64,000 nucleotides of DNA from Hirsutella rhossiliensis (Eukaryota; Ascomycota; Sordariomycetes; Hypocreales; Ophiocordycipitaceae). Shown in pieces: positions 1 through 10,903 of this stretch. Positions within the stretch are counted from its first letter, which is position 1; each line of letters starts with the position of its first letter. A program made the position numbers and the translations under genes. Location: contig NW_025408668.1 in NCBI RefSeq assembly GCF_020360975.1, forward strand, positions 4,092,001 to 4,156,000, written 5' to 3'. The notes beneath the pieces were generated by a model. That model had not been told where the DNA came from, made no database searches, and saw only the letters and a list, made by a program, of their open reading frames with translations.

Positions 1-795
1 CGGCCGCCTAGGGGGGCCGCCTAGACCCCTTTCTGCATGCCCCAAAGAGGTCGCAGCAGCAGCAGACGCGGAGTGCCTGTAGCGGGCAGCCAAGGTTCCC
101 ACGCCAAGGTTCCCACGCCATGCTACGTATTGGGGGGGTACTTGGGACAGTTCCGCCGGCCGGTAAGAGGCGCAGCACGCACTGGCGAGGCGAGGCCAGG
201 CCAGGCCGGCTGCTCAGGTGCTGCCCCGTGGACGCGGAAATGCATCGGCGCCTTGCCCACTCCGTCGACGGCCCAATGCTCAAAGGGCCGGCGCTGCAAA
301 GGCCGCTGGGTTGGCGAGCGGCGCCTAACCCCCCGTGCCTGATGCTTCGCGGTTGCATCCAATCGCCTGCGACCCTGCCGCCCATGACGATGCCGTACAT
401 GGCGTACATACATGGCCGAGACCCCACTGGGAGGGGGCCCTTGTTTTATTTTCTAGATGCAACGCCATGGCCATATGCCATATGTAATCACCGTCCCGCT
501 CCCTCCCGTGCGCGGCCGTCGCCCGTCGTCCGCCGTCTGGGCATGATTCACTGCCAAACCTCCTCCGACGGCTGGCCCTCAAGCCCCGTCACTGTCTGCG
601 CAGCTGCCAAAGGACACGGCCACCTCTGTCCCTGCCGGCGAGCCGCACGAAGCCCGCACCCTTGCTCTCCGCCGCTCTCGCCCTTGTTGGAAGCCAGCCA
701 GCGACGACCTCGCCTTCGTTCGACCCGTCGCCGGCACCTCCCCGATCCACGCCTCCTCCAGCCCACTCCGACACTCGTGGCCCGCGTCCTCCAGC
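1..795. other. 5' intergenic region, no gene recognised
   Basis: This GC-rich stretch precedes the Atos-domain gene. Several overlapping open frames cross it on both strands, but none shows a recognisable domain and they overlap one another antisense. The segment from about 490 to 795 is C-rich and pyrimidine-rich and is likely promoter or leader for the gene starting at 796. Confidence 0.5.
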
Positions 796-3167
796 ATGCC
801 CATCTACCAAGCCGACCTCGACCACGACCGGCCAGAGCCCGCCGCCCCAGTCGACTTCGAGCCGTCCCCCTCGCCCACGCTCGACCGCCTCTCCAGCGAC
901 AGTCTTCCTGCCGACTTGTGCGAGGGCCCTGTCCCCGACACTCCCAGGCGGGCAGACGACGAGAGCGCCACCTCGAACCGGTCCGAGCTCATCGAGAGAC
1001 TTAAGAGAGGCGAGAGCCCAACCTGGATCCCGAATCGCCACGTACGCCGTGCCTCCCGCTCGCCATCCCCGGACCCTTCCCTCTTGCTGACCCTCTGCCG
1101 CAGCTCGAGTCCATTCTACAACATGGCAACTCTGCCGACGTCGGTAAAACGCCTCGCTCGCCCTCCAAGTCCCCCAGACTCCTCCCCCCGGCCCAGATCA
1201 CGCCCGAAAAGAGCGCCCAAGCCCAAGGGGCCGCCGACGAGCAGTTGCGCGACGGACTCGCCATCGAGCGGCCGCGATCGGCACTGCACACGGGAGACTT
1301 TACCCATGACAACAGGTGTTCGTCCAGTCAGCCCAGCAGTCACACCATCGTGGCCGAGGTCGAGCATCGCATAGCCACCCAGAGCCCGTGGATCACGACA
1401 TCTCCTCCCCGCGACTTTACCCCCTTCCACTACGACAGACGGGGGACCCTGCCGCCGGATGGCACCCCGAGCTTCAGGTCCGCCGCGTCCCCGCTGTCGT
1501 CGTCCGTCTCCTCCAGCTTCGCCTATCAGCCACCCACCAGCCCTCTGGTCCAGTCCGAGAGCAACGACGAGCTCGACTTTTCCATACTGCCTGGTAGCCT
1601 CGATATATCTCTGGCCCAGAAAGCCGCCAGGGGCCATGGCCTCGTCTCGTCGCACCATTCGTCCCCGTTCATGGCGGCTCCGGCTTGGTCTCAACTGCAG
1701 CGCCGGGATGGATCAACACCCTATCAAGCGCACCAGCCGCGCAGGTCTTTGACCTCGACCCCGAGCTTTCTGCTGCATGGCGCCTCGCCGCAGACCCCTG
1801 CCATACCGCGCTCGAGGCGGCCGTCCCTGGGCTCGGATGCGTCCCCTATCCAGCACGCCTCCATGGTCGGATCGTACGAGGAGAGCATACTACGCGGCCG
1901 CATGTCCACCACGCCCTCGAAGCCGTTTGACTTTCTCGCCCAGATCGGCGTACTGGGCAAGGGTAAGTGCAGGTCCAGCTTGCGTTGTCCTGCCCACGTC
2001 ACACTACCGTTCCCTGCCGTCTATTACAGCTACGGCAGCACGCCCCACGGAAGGTCTCGCTCCGACGACGGACCAAGCCCTTACGTGGGACAGATTGACC
2101 TTGAAAACGGTTTGCCGAACCCGGACGAGGAGTCGCGATCTAAGAGGAAGGCTCAGAGCCGCTACCCGGACCGGCGGTCGGCGGAGAGCGGTCCAGATAG
2201 AATGACTGGCTCCGAGCCCGACCCGGAGCGCCGCCGAGCAGCCCGGTCCAAGCGCCGGTCTGGGTCCCCCAAGGCCCCCCCGGGGGGCAGCTACCGGATC
2301 CCAGAGAAGGGACAGGTCCAGATCGTTATCAAGAACCAGAATAAGACGGCCGTCAAGCTGTTCCTGGTGCCCTATGACCTGACCGGCATGGAGCCTGGTA
2401 CCAAGACCTTTATCCGGCAGCGCAGCTACTCGGCGGGCCCCATCATCGACCACATTCCCAACCTCAGCGAGGGGGACAGCATGAGCCGGCCCATGTTGAG
2501 ATACCTGGTCCATCTGCACATATGCTGCCCCACCAAGGGCCGCTTCTACCTGTACAAGAGCATCCGCGTCGTCTTCGCGAACCGGGTCCCCGAGGGCAAG
2601 GAGAAGCTCCGCAACGAGACGACGTGCCCGGAGCCCCGGTTCACGCCCTACAAGCCGATCCGCGTCATGCACCCGCCCGCCTCGGCGTCGGGCGGGCCGG
2701 GCGCCATGCTGGCGGCCGACAAGGCGCTGCGGCGGCGGAGCCTGGGCGTGTCGTTTGGCGCCTCGTCGCGCAGGGTCTTTGACATGGTCGATGGCCTCGA
2801 GGCCGGTGGCGGCGGCGGCGGCAACACGCTGCCCGTCGACCCCGTGCCCTTTCGCCTGCCCCTCCCCCCCCTGCGCGACCGTGGCGACAGCGATGTGAGC
2901 GAGTCGACGAGTGCCACAGGCGCTGCCGGCGTGCGGTCCCCGGGCTCGTCGCAGGCCAGCCGCCCGTCGGCCATGGACAGGGACGTGGCGGCCGCCGGCC
3001 TGGGGCCCTGGGGCGCTGCCCAGTACGAGAAGCTGAGCAAGGGCGACCTTGGCTACGGCGGCCTTGCGGGCGGCGGCGGCGTTCCCGGCGGTGCTGCGGC
3101 CGAGGGCCTGCTCTCGCAGCGGCTGCGATCGCTCGGCGTCAAGCCCCACGGTGCGAGAGACGACTGA
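796..3167 (+). CDS. Atos-domain (DUF4210 / Chromosome_seg) protein
   Basis: Two exons, 796-1041 and 1104-3167, encode 769 aa. The first intron (GTACGC...CCGCAG, 62 nt) joins ..WIPNRH to LESILQH, restoring the conserved N-terminal block of this family. The residues around 340-570 carry the Atos signature: SYEESILRGRM, then FDFLAQIGVLGKGK at about 357, LRCPAHVTLPFPAVYY, SPYVGQIDLEN, and KGQVQIVIKNQNKTAVKLF followed by the VPYDLTGMEPGTKTFIRQ block. Human FAM214A/B (ATOSA/B) and fungal proteins annotated as 'chromosome segregation during meiosis' share this pair of domains. The N-terminal 340 residues are Ser/Pro-rich and probably disordered; the C-terminus is Gly/Ala-rich. The start ATG at 796 begins a frame with a conserved-looking acidic opening. 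Function in fungi is unproven; a transcriptional or meiotic role is inference from the family. Confidence 0.85.
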
Positions 3168-4002
3168 GGGCGCGCCATGAAGCTGCGACGTCTGGCCTTG
3201 CTTGCTCCGTCACGCCACATCGCCACTCACCCTCGCCACTCGTAGCTCAATCTTCACCCCTCTTCTCTAGGGAACGTCGGGCCTTGTACATATCCGCCCA
3301 CCCGTCCCTCCGTCCCTCACCTCATCGATATGCACGCACAGTCTCAGTTCCACCGGGGGTGAGTCCTTTAGAATCTCGGATCACGCAGACTCGTTTAACT
3401 GGACGAAGCGCCTTTTTTGGATTCTTTCCCTTTGTGCCCTCTGTTGTCTTTCTCCTTTTCTTGTCATCAAAATAGACTGGGGCCCGGATACGGCGGCGTT
3501 TGGGTTATTCGTCTTCAAGCGGGCAGGAAAAGGGGTCGGCGTCGACGCGGGGAGGGGATACATAAATACATGTACCTATTTCGATGCAGAAAGCGCATGT
3601 TCCATGTCACGCCTGGGGCAGAAGTGGTGTTGTTTAAATCTCGACCCTCTGTAGCGGCACCTTGGGTGGCGAAGGTGGTGTTCACCAGTTGGTCTATGCA
3701 TGGCTGCGCAGAGGGGAGTAGCGCACATATGGCACAAGGAGAGCAACATGTGCCCTCAGTCACAGGAACCCTGGCGGCTTCCTGTCAGGAGCTGCCGCCG
3801 CGCTGTTCTACATGATTCATGTCGGGCCAGAAAAATACATGTATAGATACAGATAGATAGACAGGATATCTAGGGTGAGTATGCCAAGTAGCCATGGTGA
3901 CCTGCCACCCCAGCCGATTCTCGAACACGCGCGAGCCGAAAGAGTCCATTCCCTTCCCGACGCCCTCCACTCCCCTTCTCGACCCATACTCTCCACCCAG
4001 GC
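3168..4002. other. Convergent 3' intergenic region
   Basis: This lies between the stop codons of the Atos gene (+) and the PPR gene (-), so it should hold two 3' UTRs. No coding potential is recognised. A short stretch near 3840-3870 is rich in ATAGATA repeats. Confidence 0.6.
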
Positions 4003-7000
4003 TTACCCCTCGACCTTGACGACTGGCCACGTCGGGGTGTCGGGGGAGTCGGGCTTGGGCCCGTAGGCAGGCCCGTGGCCGTATGCCGGGTCGACCCGCC
4101 GCCCGCCCGGCTTTGCCATGGCCGCCATGCGGTCGCGCAGCTCCGTCTCGAGCAGCTTGAGCTCCTCGTAGGTAAAGGCCTTTGTCAGCACCACGTCGTG
4201 GTGCATGCCCGTGGCCACGTGGAAGGGGCTCATGACGGAGCGAATCATGCGCTTGGCTGGCGCGATGCGCAGCTGGTGCACCAGCGCCTTCTTCATGGCC
4301 CGGAGCTCCTTGAAGGAGAGCGGCTTGAGCATGTCCCGCATGGCCTTGTTCATGCTGGGTGACTCCCGCACCACCCACGCCGCCGGCAGGTACTTGAAGT
4401 GGTTGGTGATGAAGGCGTGGAACAGCCGCGGGTGGTCCTGCTCCACCACCTTGAGCTTCTGCGATACCTCGCCCGACCACGCCGCCAGCTTGCGCATGTT
4501 GAGCCATTCTTTCTGCAGAGTAAAGACGGTGTTCGACGACGCCTTCAGGAACCGTGAGTTCCTCATGCCGCGCTTCTCCCGCGCAGTCACCGAGTGGGGG
4601 TTCCAGCCGCGCCAGCCGGGCATGAGCATCGTCTCGCACCAGCGCATAGCCCGTTCCCATTGTCCCATCTCGCCCAGGTAGCGAACGATTTGGTTCCAGT
4701 TGGCCCGCGTCAGCTTGAAGTCGGCGCCCACCACCCGGTCCACGCACTTGGCCAGGCCGGGCCCGTCATCCACCTCCCTGTAGGCCTTGGTCACGACGCT
4801 CATCGGCCGGCAAAGTTCATACCAGTTGGCCGGGAAAACAGCGCCTTCGTTGGGATGCTTGTACCGGGCCACAGCGTTTTTCAGAGTCTGGTGCCACATG
4901 GCAATAGTCTTTGACACTTTGTCGTCCTGTAAGCAGCCCATCATCAGGGCGCCGGCCACCTTTGGAGGAAACGCCCCCCCCTTGTACTCGGGAAACAAGT
5001 CGGCGTAGATGCTGACGATCTCTTCGGCGCTGCGGAATTCACGCAGCTTGACCAGGACCATGACGGCGCGGTCGATGTTCTGCGTTTGTGCCTTCAGCTT
5101 GACCCTGTCGCCGACGACATGGGGTGGGGGGTTGCCGTGCCTGAGGTCGTCGTGATTATAGGTGGTTGTTGACGGGATTAAAGAACGGAGCAGCCAGATT
5201 AGTTCCTTGGCCATGTTTCGCGTGCGCTCAGACGATGGCGCTTTCTTGGCCGCAACTTCGAGGAGTGTAACTTGCACGTTAAAGGTTACGGGCTGATTTG
5301 CCTGCTGCATGAGCGACAGGATGCCGGGGAGGAGGTCCATTTCTCCGGAGCGGACGACCCCGGCAATGACAACTTCAAAGTGCTCGGGGCCCACGGGGAA
5401 GAGGCTGTCCTTTTTCGCGCTCTGCAGGAGGTGGAACGCCGCATGGATCTGGTTGACCTTGACCAGGGCTTGGAGGAGGGCCTCGTACGTGTTGTGGTCC
5501 CAGTCCAGCCCAAAAGTCTTCATGGCTTGGAGCAGGTCATAGAACTTGTTGAGCTTGCCCTGCGCGCCGTTGGCGAACAGAAGCTGGTTCCACGCGGCCG
5601 TGCCTGCGGTCTTGCGCGCCGATACCTCTCTGCAAATCTTTTCTGCCGCCACCAGTCGGTCGTTGTGGCAATAGGCCGATACCAGCGCCAGGGCCATTGC
5701 AGGCGACAGCCCAACCTTTTCCGATTGAGCTTGGTCGAAGAAGCTGAGGACTGACCGCAGATCGCCCCTTCTGGCCGCCATGGCCATGAGGTGAGCGAAC
5801 GTGGACGAATTTGGGGAGGCGATGCGCCGGATCTCTTCGAGGCAGCGGAGCGCGCTTGCATCGTCGCCTGCTCTCGTGTGGCACTTGAGCAGAGTATTCC
5901 AAATCTCAATGTCTGGCATGACTCCGTATTTGTTCATCATGCCGCGAAGCTCTTGCTCGGCCCGCACAGCGTCGCCGGTGTGAGCGTAGACGGTCATGGT
6001 GCTCTTGAAGGCGCTGGGGGCCTTCAGCACCTCTGGACAGCGAGTCACATATCGCGCCCACAGGTATCTGACGGCCGCAGCATCGCCAGTTTGGGAATAA
6101 AACCGGATGTACTTTTCGTAGGCCCACTGGTCCAGATCACCCCAGGCTTTGTGCCAGTCGCGGTAAATCTCTTCCATGCCTGCCAGGTTGGCAGGGAAGT
6201 GAAGTTGGAGCATACCGCGCAGTAGTGAGACGGGCGGCTTCGCCTTGCGAAAGGCCCGGTATCTTTTATACAGGTCTGACAGAATCGTCAAGCTGCCTCT
6301 CGACTCCAATCTGCGGGCCCACCGATCGAGCATGCAAAGGATGTACTGTTCGTATAGTCGGTGGTCGTTCCAGAGATCCAGTATGACGGCGGCTAGTTTT
6401 GGTGCGCAGCCTTGCTTCAGGGATTCTTCCGCCATCTTCCATCGAAGGGTTCGTAGGTTGCGTCTCGACTTTGAGTAGAGGTTCATGGCACGCACGGGAC
6501 CGGCTCCCTCCTGTTCGATATATCGCTCAAAAGAGAGATAGAGCTTGCCTAGGTCTGGGATTTTGCTGAGGTAAAGCAAGCGGTATTCTGGTGGGTTTGC
6601 GCTCGGGATCCCTGCGCCGTGCACTGCGCTGTATTCTGACCACATGTTCAACAGCGCCGGCCATTGCCGACTGGCAACGGTATTGGCAAGCACATACTCG
6701 AGGCCGCCTGTCAAGCCGAATTCTGCCAAACCAGTCTTGAACCAGTTGACGGCAGTCTCCACGTTGCTGGAGCGCATCATGGTAAGTATCGCTGCGGTTT
6801 GGGTTTCGTCGTTCCAAGACCCGATGGGCATCTGATGGAAGAGACGCGAGGCTCTACCGATTTCCACGACGCTGTCTGACCTGGAAAGATAGATGGCAAC
6901 GGGACGGCGAAACAAGGATTGCTGAGACTCATCCAATCCGCGGTACAGGTCCCAAACGTCGAGATAGCGCCCTTCGTCGGGCCGCGATAGCAAATCGGCG

Positions 7001-7488
7001 AGGGCTGAGCAATATGACGATGGACTGGCTTCCACCACGCCACCTTGATTCTCTTGTTGTTCCCCGGCTGTACCTGCGTCTTCAGGTGGTGGAAAGGGGC
7101 TCTGAGTATGAGGATCGGCGACGGCAGTGGAGGAAGTAAAACAGCGTTTGCGGGCGGCAGGGCTCGAGCCGTTGCCGTCTTGCGGACGCGACAGCATTGG
7201 GGAGAGCCGGCGGAGGAGCGCACGCGTACCGCTCGGGTAGAGGAAGTCGAGGAGAAAAGCCGAGGCGACGAAGCCAGATTGCAAAGGCCTGGACGGCGAA
7301 TCGGCGGCGGGGGAGTCGGCGGCGGGCCTCACGGGCAGAGGCCAGAGACTGGTGAGCTCGATGGCGGACGCGCCATGCTGCCAGAAGCCCGTGTGGAGCT
7401 GCCGGCAGCGCTTGGGCGAGCGGCCGGGGCGCGAAAGGAGGCGCTGGAGGCTGCATGATTCCAGGCTGGCTGCCGTTCTTTCCAGCAT
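4003..7488 (-). CDS. Mitochondrial PPR protein, probable Cya5/Pet309-type COX1 translation factor
   Basis: One uninterrupted frame of 1161 aa. The N-terminus (MLERTAASLESCSLQRLLSR) is rich in Arg, Ser and Leu with few acidic residues, as expected for a mitochondrial presequence, and is followed by a low-complexity Pro/Ser segment to about residue 150. Helical-repeat sequence of pentatricopeptide type runs through the middle; the clearest units are around residues 480-750, for example the VMPDIEIWNTLLKCHTRAGD unit and HNTYEALLQALVKVNQIHAA. Length, start and repeat position resemble the filamentous-fungal Cya5 family, which is required for COX1 mRNA translation or stability in Neurospora. That assignment is from memory of the family; another large mitochondrial PPR protein is possible. 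The C-terminus is basic and Pro/Gly-rich. Confidence 0.75.
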   Translation of the reverse strand: MLERTAASLESCSLQRLLSRPGRSPKRCRQLHTGFWQHGASAIELTSLWPLPVRPAADSPAADSPSRPLQSGFVASAFLLDFLYPSGTRALLRRLSPMLSRPQDGNGSSPAARKRCFTSSTAVADPHTQSPFPPPEDAGTAGEQQENQGGVVEASPSSYCSALADLLSRPDEGRYLDVWDLYRGLDESQQSLFRRPVAIYLSRSDSVVEIGRASRLFHQMPIGSWNDETQTAAILTMMRSSNVETAVNWFKTGLAEFGLTGGLEYVLANTVASRQWPALLNMWSEYSAVHGAGIPSANPPEYRLLYLSKIPDLGKLYLSFERYIEQEGAGPVRAMNLYSKSRRNLRTLRWKMAEESLKQGCAPKLAAVILDLWNDHRLYEQYILCMLDRWARRLESRGSLTILSDLYKRYRAFRKAKPPVSLLRGMLQLHFPANLAGMEEIYRDWHKAWGDLDQWAYEKYIRFYSQTGDAAAVRYLWARYVTRCPEVLKAPSAFKSTMTVYAHTGDAVRAEQELRGMMNKYGVMPDIEIWNTLLKCHTRAGDDASALRCLEEIRRIASPNSSTFAHLMAMAARRGDLRSVLSFFDQAQSEKVGLSPAMALALVSAYCHNDRLVAAEKICREVSARKTAGTAAWNQLLFANGAQGKLNKFYDLLQAMKTFGLDWDHNTYEALLQALVKVNQIHAAFHLLQSAKKDSLFPVGPEHFEVVIAGVVRSGEMDLLPGILSLMQQANQPVTFNVQVTLLEVAAKKAPSSERTRNMAKELIWLLRSLIPSTTTYNHDDLRHGNPPPHVVGDRVKLKAQTQNIDRAVMVLVKLREFRSAEEIVSIYADLFPEYKGGAFPPKVAGALMMGCLQDDKVSKTIAMWHQTLKNAVARYKHPNEGAVFPANWYELCRPMSVVTKAYREVDDGPGLAKCVDRVVGADFKLTRANWNQIVRYLGEMGQWERAMRWCETMLMPGWRGWNPHSVTAREKRGMRNSRFLKASSNTVFTLQKEWLNMRKLAAWSGEVSQKLKVVEQDHPRLFHAFITNHFKYLPAAWVVRESPSMNKAMRDMLKPLSFKELRAMKKALVHQLRIAPAKRMIRSVMSPFHVATGMHHDVVLTKAFTYEELKLLETELRDRMAAMAKPGGRRVDPAYGHGPAYGPKPDSPDTPTWPVVKVEG

Positions 7489-8413
7489 CTGGACCGCGGG
7501 GGTCTGGCTGGGGGTTCGGGCTCCCCAGCAGCTATTCGGAAGCGAGCGGGGGGGGGTTGGGCATGCTCCGGAGGCGGGCCGCGGAGAGCGGTGGGCGTGC
7601 CCAAGAGAGTTTCAGGCGAGAGCAAGGCCGAGGGCGTCGCCCCTAAGGGAGTGGGAGGGATCAAGGGTTATCGCGTCGAGGGCGAGCTGTCGAGCCGGTC
7701 TTTGCTTCCTATCCGCAGCAGCAGCGGCGAGAGCGTCATGGCAGTGGTCAAGAGAGGGCGTGAGCGGATGCCGAGCCGGTTCGTGTGGCTGGGAGGAGCG
7801 GCTACTGGGAAAGCAAGCTCATTTTTTCAGGCGGATGTCCGATGATGCTGGATAAAAAATCTCCATCCACTCGATAGCAGGGCCATGGCAGCTCGCAGAA
7901 TCAGCACGTGCCGCGGTGGGGCGCCGCTACCGTAACGGGAGTGGCGAGGCGGCGGCTAGATTGAGCTTCCAGGCCGTCGTGCAGCAAGTTAATTGCTCCA
8001 TTCTTTCACTCGTGTAATTCCCATCTAGAGACCGAGCCCACAGTTTCAAAGCTCCAAAGAGGGATTGCACAGTTAGTTTCCAATGCTCATACATCCTACG
8101 TGGTATTATTACAAGAAAAGAAAACTCTCGCCGTCCAGCACGAGCTCCCCTTCGATTCTCCCGGCCCTTGCGCGTCCAGTCTCGCCCGTCACGTCATACA
8201 ACGTGGTGCTGACCCCTAGAAACGATTACGGGGAAAGTAACAAAGAAAGGTTACCGAGTAGCCCTCTGGGCTTTTTCCGTGCCCAAGTTGTTTGCATCGA
8301 TGCTGCAGCGTCTTCGTAGTCGCTCCAATCGCACAAACCATCCATTCTGTAGCATCAGTCTTTCCATTCATCATGCTGACCATGCTGGTCCGGGTCCGGC
8401 CCCTCACTCAACG
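7489..8413. other. Intergenic region upstream of the PPR gene
   Basis: This should contain the promoter of the PPR gene, which is transcribed leftward from 7488. Several short open frames cross it with no recognisable domain. From about 7960 the composition becomes more AT-rich. Nothing else is identified. Confidence 0.45.
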
Positions 8414-8896
8414 TCAATCTTTGGTTTTGTCAACCGAACTGTTGCCTGGCAGCAGCCGCAGCTCGTTCCTCAGGCTGGACAGGAGGTCGGCGGACCGATG
8501 CAGATCCCGCTCGACCCGCAAGCCGCGGCTGCGACTCCGTGTGCGAGTACTGCTCTGGGGCGTCGGCCGTGAACGAAAGGCGGTATGGCGATCGGACGGA
8601 GAGGCAACCCGCGAGGGGCAGTGCTCGCGGCGGGCGTGACGCAACTGGCTGCAGCGCAGAATCTGGCCCGTGGGAGAGGAGCTGCGAGAGACAAGGTCGA
8701 AGGGGGAGGTGGCACGCCGCGGGGACCGGCCTCGCAGAGTGCTCGACTCTTCGGTGCGGAGGGATCTAATGTCGCCTCGGTTGGTGCTACGGGAGCGTCT
8801 TCGTCCGCGGCCGGTGTCGTGGTCTGCCGTTGGGGGGGTCACGATGAGAGCGGGCTCCTGAGGAGCACTGCCAGCGGTTGCTGCCCGCGCGGCCAT
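8414..8896 (-). CDS. Hypothetical Arg/Ser-rich small protein (doubtful)
   Basis: A 160-aa frame starting MAARAATAGSAPQEP, with an A at -3 of the ATG. Residues 30-120 are very rich in Arg, Ser, Thr and Pro (for example RGRRRSRSTNRGD and GRSPRRATSPFDLV). The C-terminus has a possible amphipathic helix (RSADLLSSLRNELRLLPG). No domain is recognised. The strand-opposite and neighbouring frames are also open here because of high GC, so the frame may be non-coding. Small basic conserved fungal proteins of this kind exist, hence it is listed rather than dropped. Confidence 0.35.
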   Translation of the reverse strand: MAARAATAGSAPQEPALIVTPPTADHDTGRGRRRSRSTNRGDIRSLRTEESSTLRGRSPRRATSPFDLVSRSSSPTGQILRCSQLRHARREHCPSRVASPSDRHTAFRSRPTPQSSTRTRSRSRGLRVERDLHRSADLLSSLRNELRLLPGNSSVDKTKD

Positions 8897-9310
8897 TTTG
8901 TCCAGATGGAAGCCAAGCCAGAGTCGAGAGGGGGTCGGGTCTCTGGAGAGGGGGAGAAGAGAGTAAGGTAGTGATTGTTAGGTAGGCAAGGTAGCACCCG
9001 TCAAGGCGTCGGCTGCCTGAGTCGAGCGGCAGATGGACGGATAGAGGAAGCGAGTATTCTCCTGTTATCCAGAATACAAGCAAGAGGCAGTGGAGAAGCC
9101 AGGGTATCGCTTGGTCTTTTGAAGGTTGGTAAGAAAGTCGTCGTTGCAGAATGGCAGAGAGAGGGAGGAAGATAAACGATGGGGGCGGCTAAAGTAGAAA
9201 GAAACTGATGAATACCGGGACAAGGTGCTACGTAATTGTCGTACCTCGATGTATCTCGGGTGTGTACATGCACATACCACAGTGGCTCAGGTATGTGGGT
9301 TGTTTGGGAG

Positions 9311-9367
9311 CTACCTACCTACCTATGTATAGCTTCACGGTCAAAGCAGGTAGGTACAGGTAGGTAA
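9311..9367. repeat. Imperfect inverted repeat of CTAC/GTAG units
   Basis: The left arm at 9311-9325 consists of CTAC units, and the right arm at about 9347-9367 is AGGTAGGTACAGGTAGGTA. The arms are complementary over roughly 8-12 bases and could form a hairpin with a loop of about 20 nt. Similar CTAC/GTAG motifs recur at 9731-9740 and 15701-15735. Confidence 0.6.
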
Positions 9368-10637
9368 CAAGACGGGTAATGCCGTTAGTTTTTGTTTGAC
9401 CCATCACCGTTCCCGCGGCCAAGGCCGGCGCGCAAGCCCTAGAGTTTGGGCGGCAGCGTCTGGGCCTCGGCTCCCCATCGCCGGGGAGTCGGCCAAGCAG
9501 ACAAGGGCCCTGTTCTCGGCCGCTTTTCGTACCGGTTCATCATGGCAGCCGGGCGGCTGGGCAGTGGGTGGCCAGAGAGAGGGATGGAGGCAAGGAGGCA
9601 TGGGAGGCAAGGAGGCATGGGAGGATATGGGAGGATGGAAGGGTAGGCCAGCGTCTCATCGGTGGCGGCGCCCGTCAAACATGAACAAAACCATGTCTGT
9701 ATCCGTAACATACGTGCATACTGTACGAAAGTAGGTAGGCCTAGTAGCCTGGTTCAGCAGAGTTAAGGTATGCTTGGAGCATGTACTCGGTATGCTTTGT
9801 ACGTTGTACGTACGCAGGGTGGCGGGCGTGCATGTACAGTATGTGTGCGTCAAAGCTGTCGATGCGCGTTAGTAAGTTACTGCTCAGTACCTTTTCATGA
9901 GAGTTCGTCTCGACTGCCAAGCCTGCAGCAGTCTCTCTCCGTCATCAGCAGATCGCCTTCATCCATCGCCTTGATCGCCACTGCCATCGCCCATCACCAC
10001 CAGCCCGGGCAAGAGATGGAGGCTGGCGGTGCCTCGGGTCCGCGCTGTGTATCCGTGCGAGTGCGGCAGCGTACCAATGGTTCACGTTTCATCGGTACGC
10101 GGACATGGGTAGATGATGCCCTCAGCCTGCGCGTAGATAGGGCTACCGGTATAGATATGCCTGTGGATGCGCCTCACCACGTTGCGGCTTGGCGCACAGG
10201 CCCGGACATGGATGACGGATCGACCTGAGGCATCGACTCGACTCCGTCTCTAGTCTGTTGACTTTTAGTCATAACAGCACGTGGGTGTGTTCCCCTCTTC
10301 TTGTCGCTCGCTGGCATGCCGTGATACCGGAGCAGCGAGCACAGCAGACGCTTGCAGACGGTCGCACGGCCCGTGTCTGATGTGTGATTTGTTTGTTACG
10401 GCACATCTCCGGCGGCAAACGCTTGCCGGCAGGGTGTCGTCGACCCGTCGCTGTCTGGCAATACGTCCATCCATCCATCCTCGCGGGACCGACCTCGACG
10501 TAACCAGGCAGGTGATGGGCGGATCGGTGGGTGTGTGGGGTTCGGGCCTGCGAGTCACGTCGATGCCCGATGAGACGGGGTCCAGACATTTGCCCATGTT
10601 AGCTTCGTTCCGCCGTGGCAGCAGGGAATGTCGTCGT

Positions 10638-10683
10638 CGGCGGAGAGGAGAGGAGAGGAGAGGAGAGGATAGGAGAGGAGGGG
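10638..10683. repeat. AGAGG tandem repeat (about five to nine units, imperfect)
   Basis: Direct repetition of the pentamer GAGAG/AGAGG with one TAGGAG interruption. It lies in gene-free sequence. Confidence 0.8.
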
Positions 10684-10823
10684 GAGTTGCTTTCTCAGAT
10701 CCAGTCAACAAGGTGCTGTGCAGTTACGGATACGTCCAGCCTGTAATTAACTAATAATTACAGTAATTACAGTACATGTCAGTACACGTCAGTACCTCCC
10801 GCAATCCTCAAAATATCCTCCTA

Positions 10824-10903
10824 CTCCTCCATCTCCACCTCCACCTCCACCTCCTCCTTTCCTCCTCCTTTCCTCCTCCTTTCCTCCTCCTTTCCTCCTC
10901 CAT
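10824..10903. repeat. Compound pyrimidine repeat: CTCCAC units, then an 11-mer CTCCTCCTTTC
   Basis: CTCCAC-type hexamers are followed by about four perfect copies of the 11-mer CTCCTCCTTTC. The strand asymmetry (pure pyrimidine on +) makes this a mirror-like, potentially triplex-forming tract. No coding role is apparent. Confidence 0.85.

Noticed and set aside
2004..3149. 381-aa open frame on -
   Set aside because: It is antisense to the Atos domain exon and shows no domain.
9311..9367. Hairpin as a transcription terminator or CRISPR-like repeat
   Set aside because: A single imperfect pair of CTAC/GTAG arms without spacing pattern; bacterial terminators and CRISPR arrays do not apply to a fungal nuclear genome.
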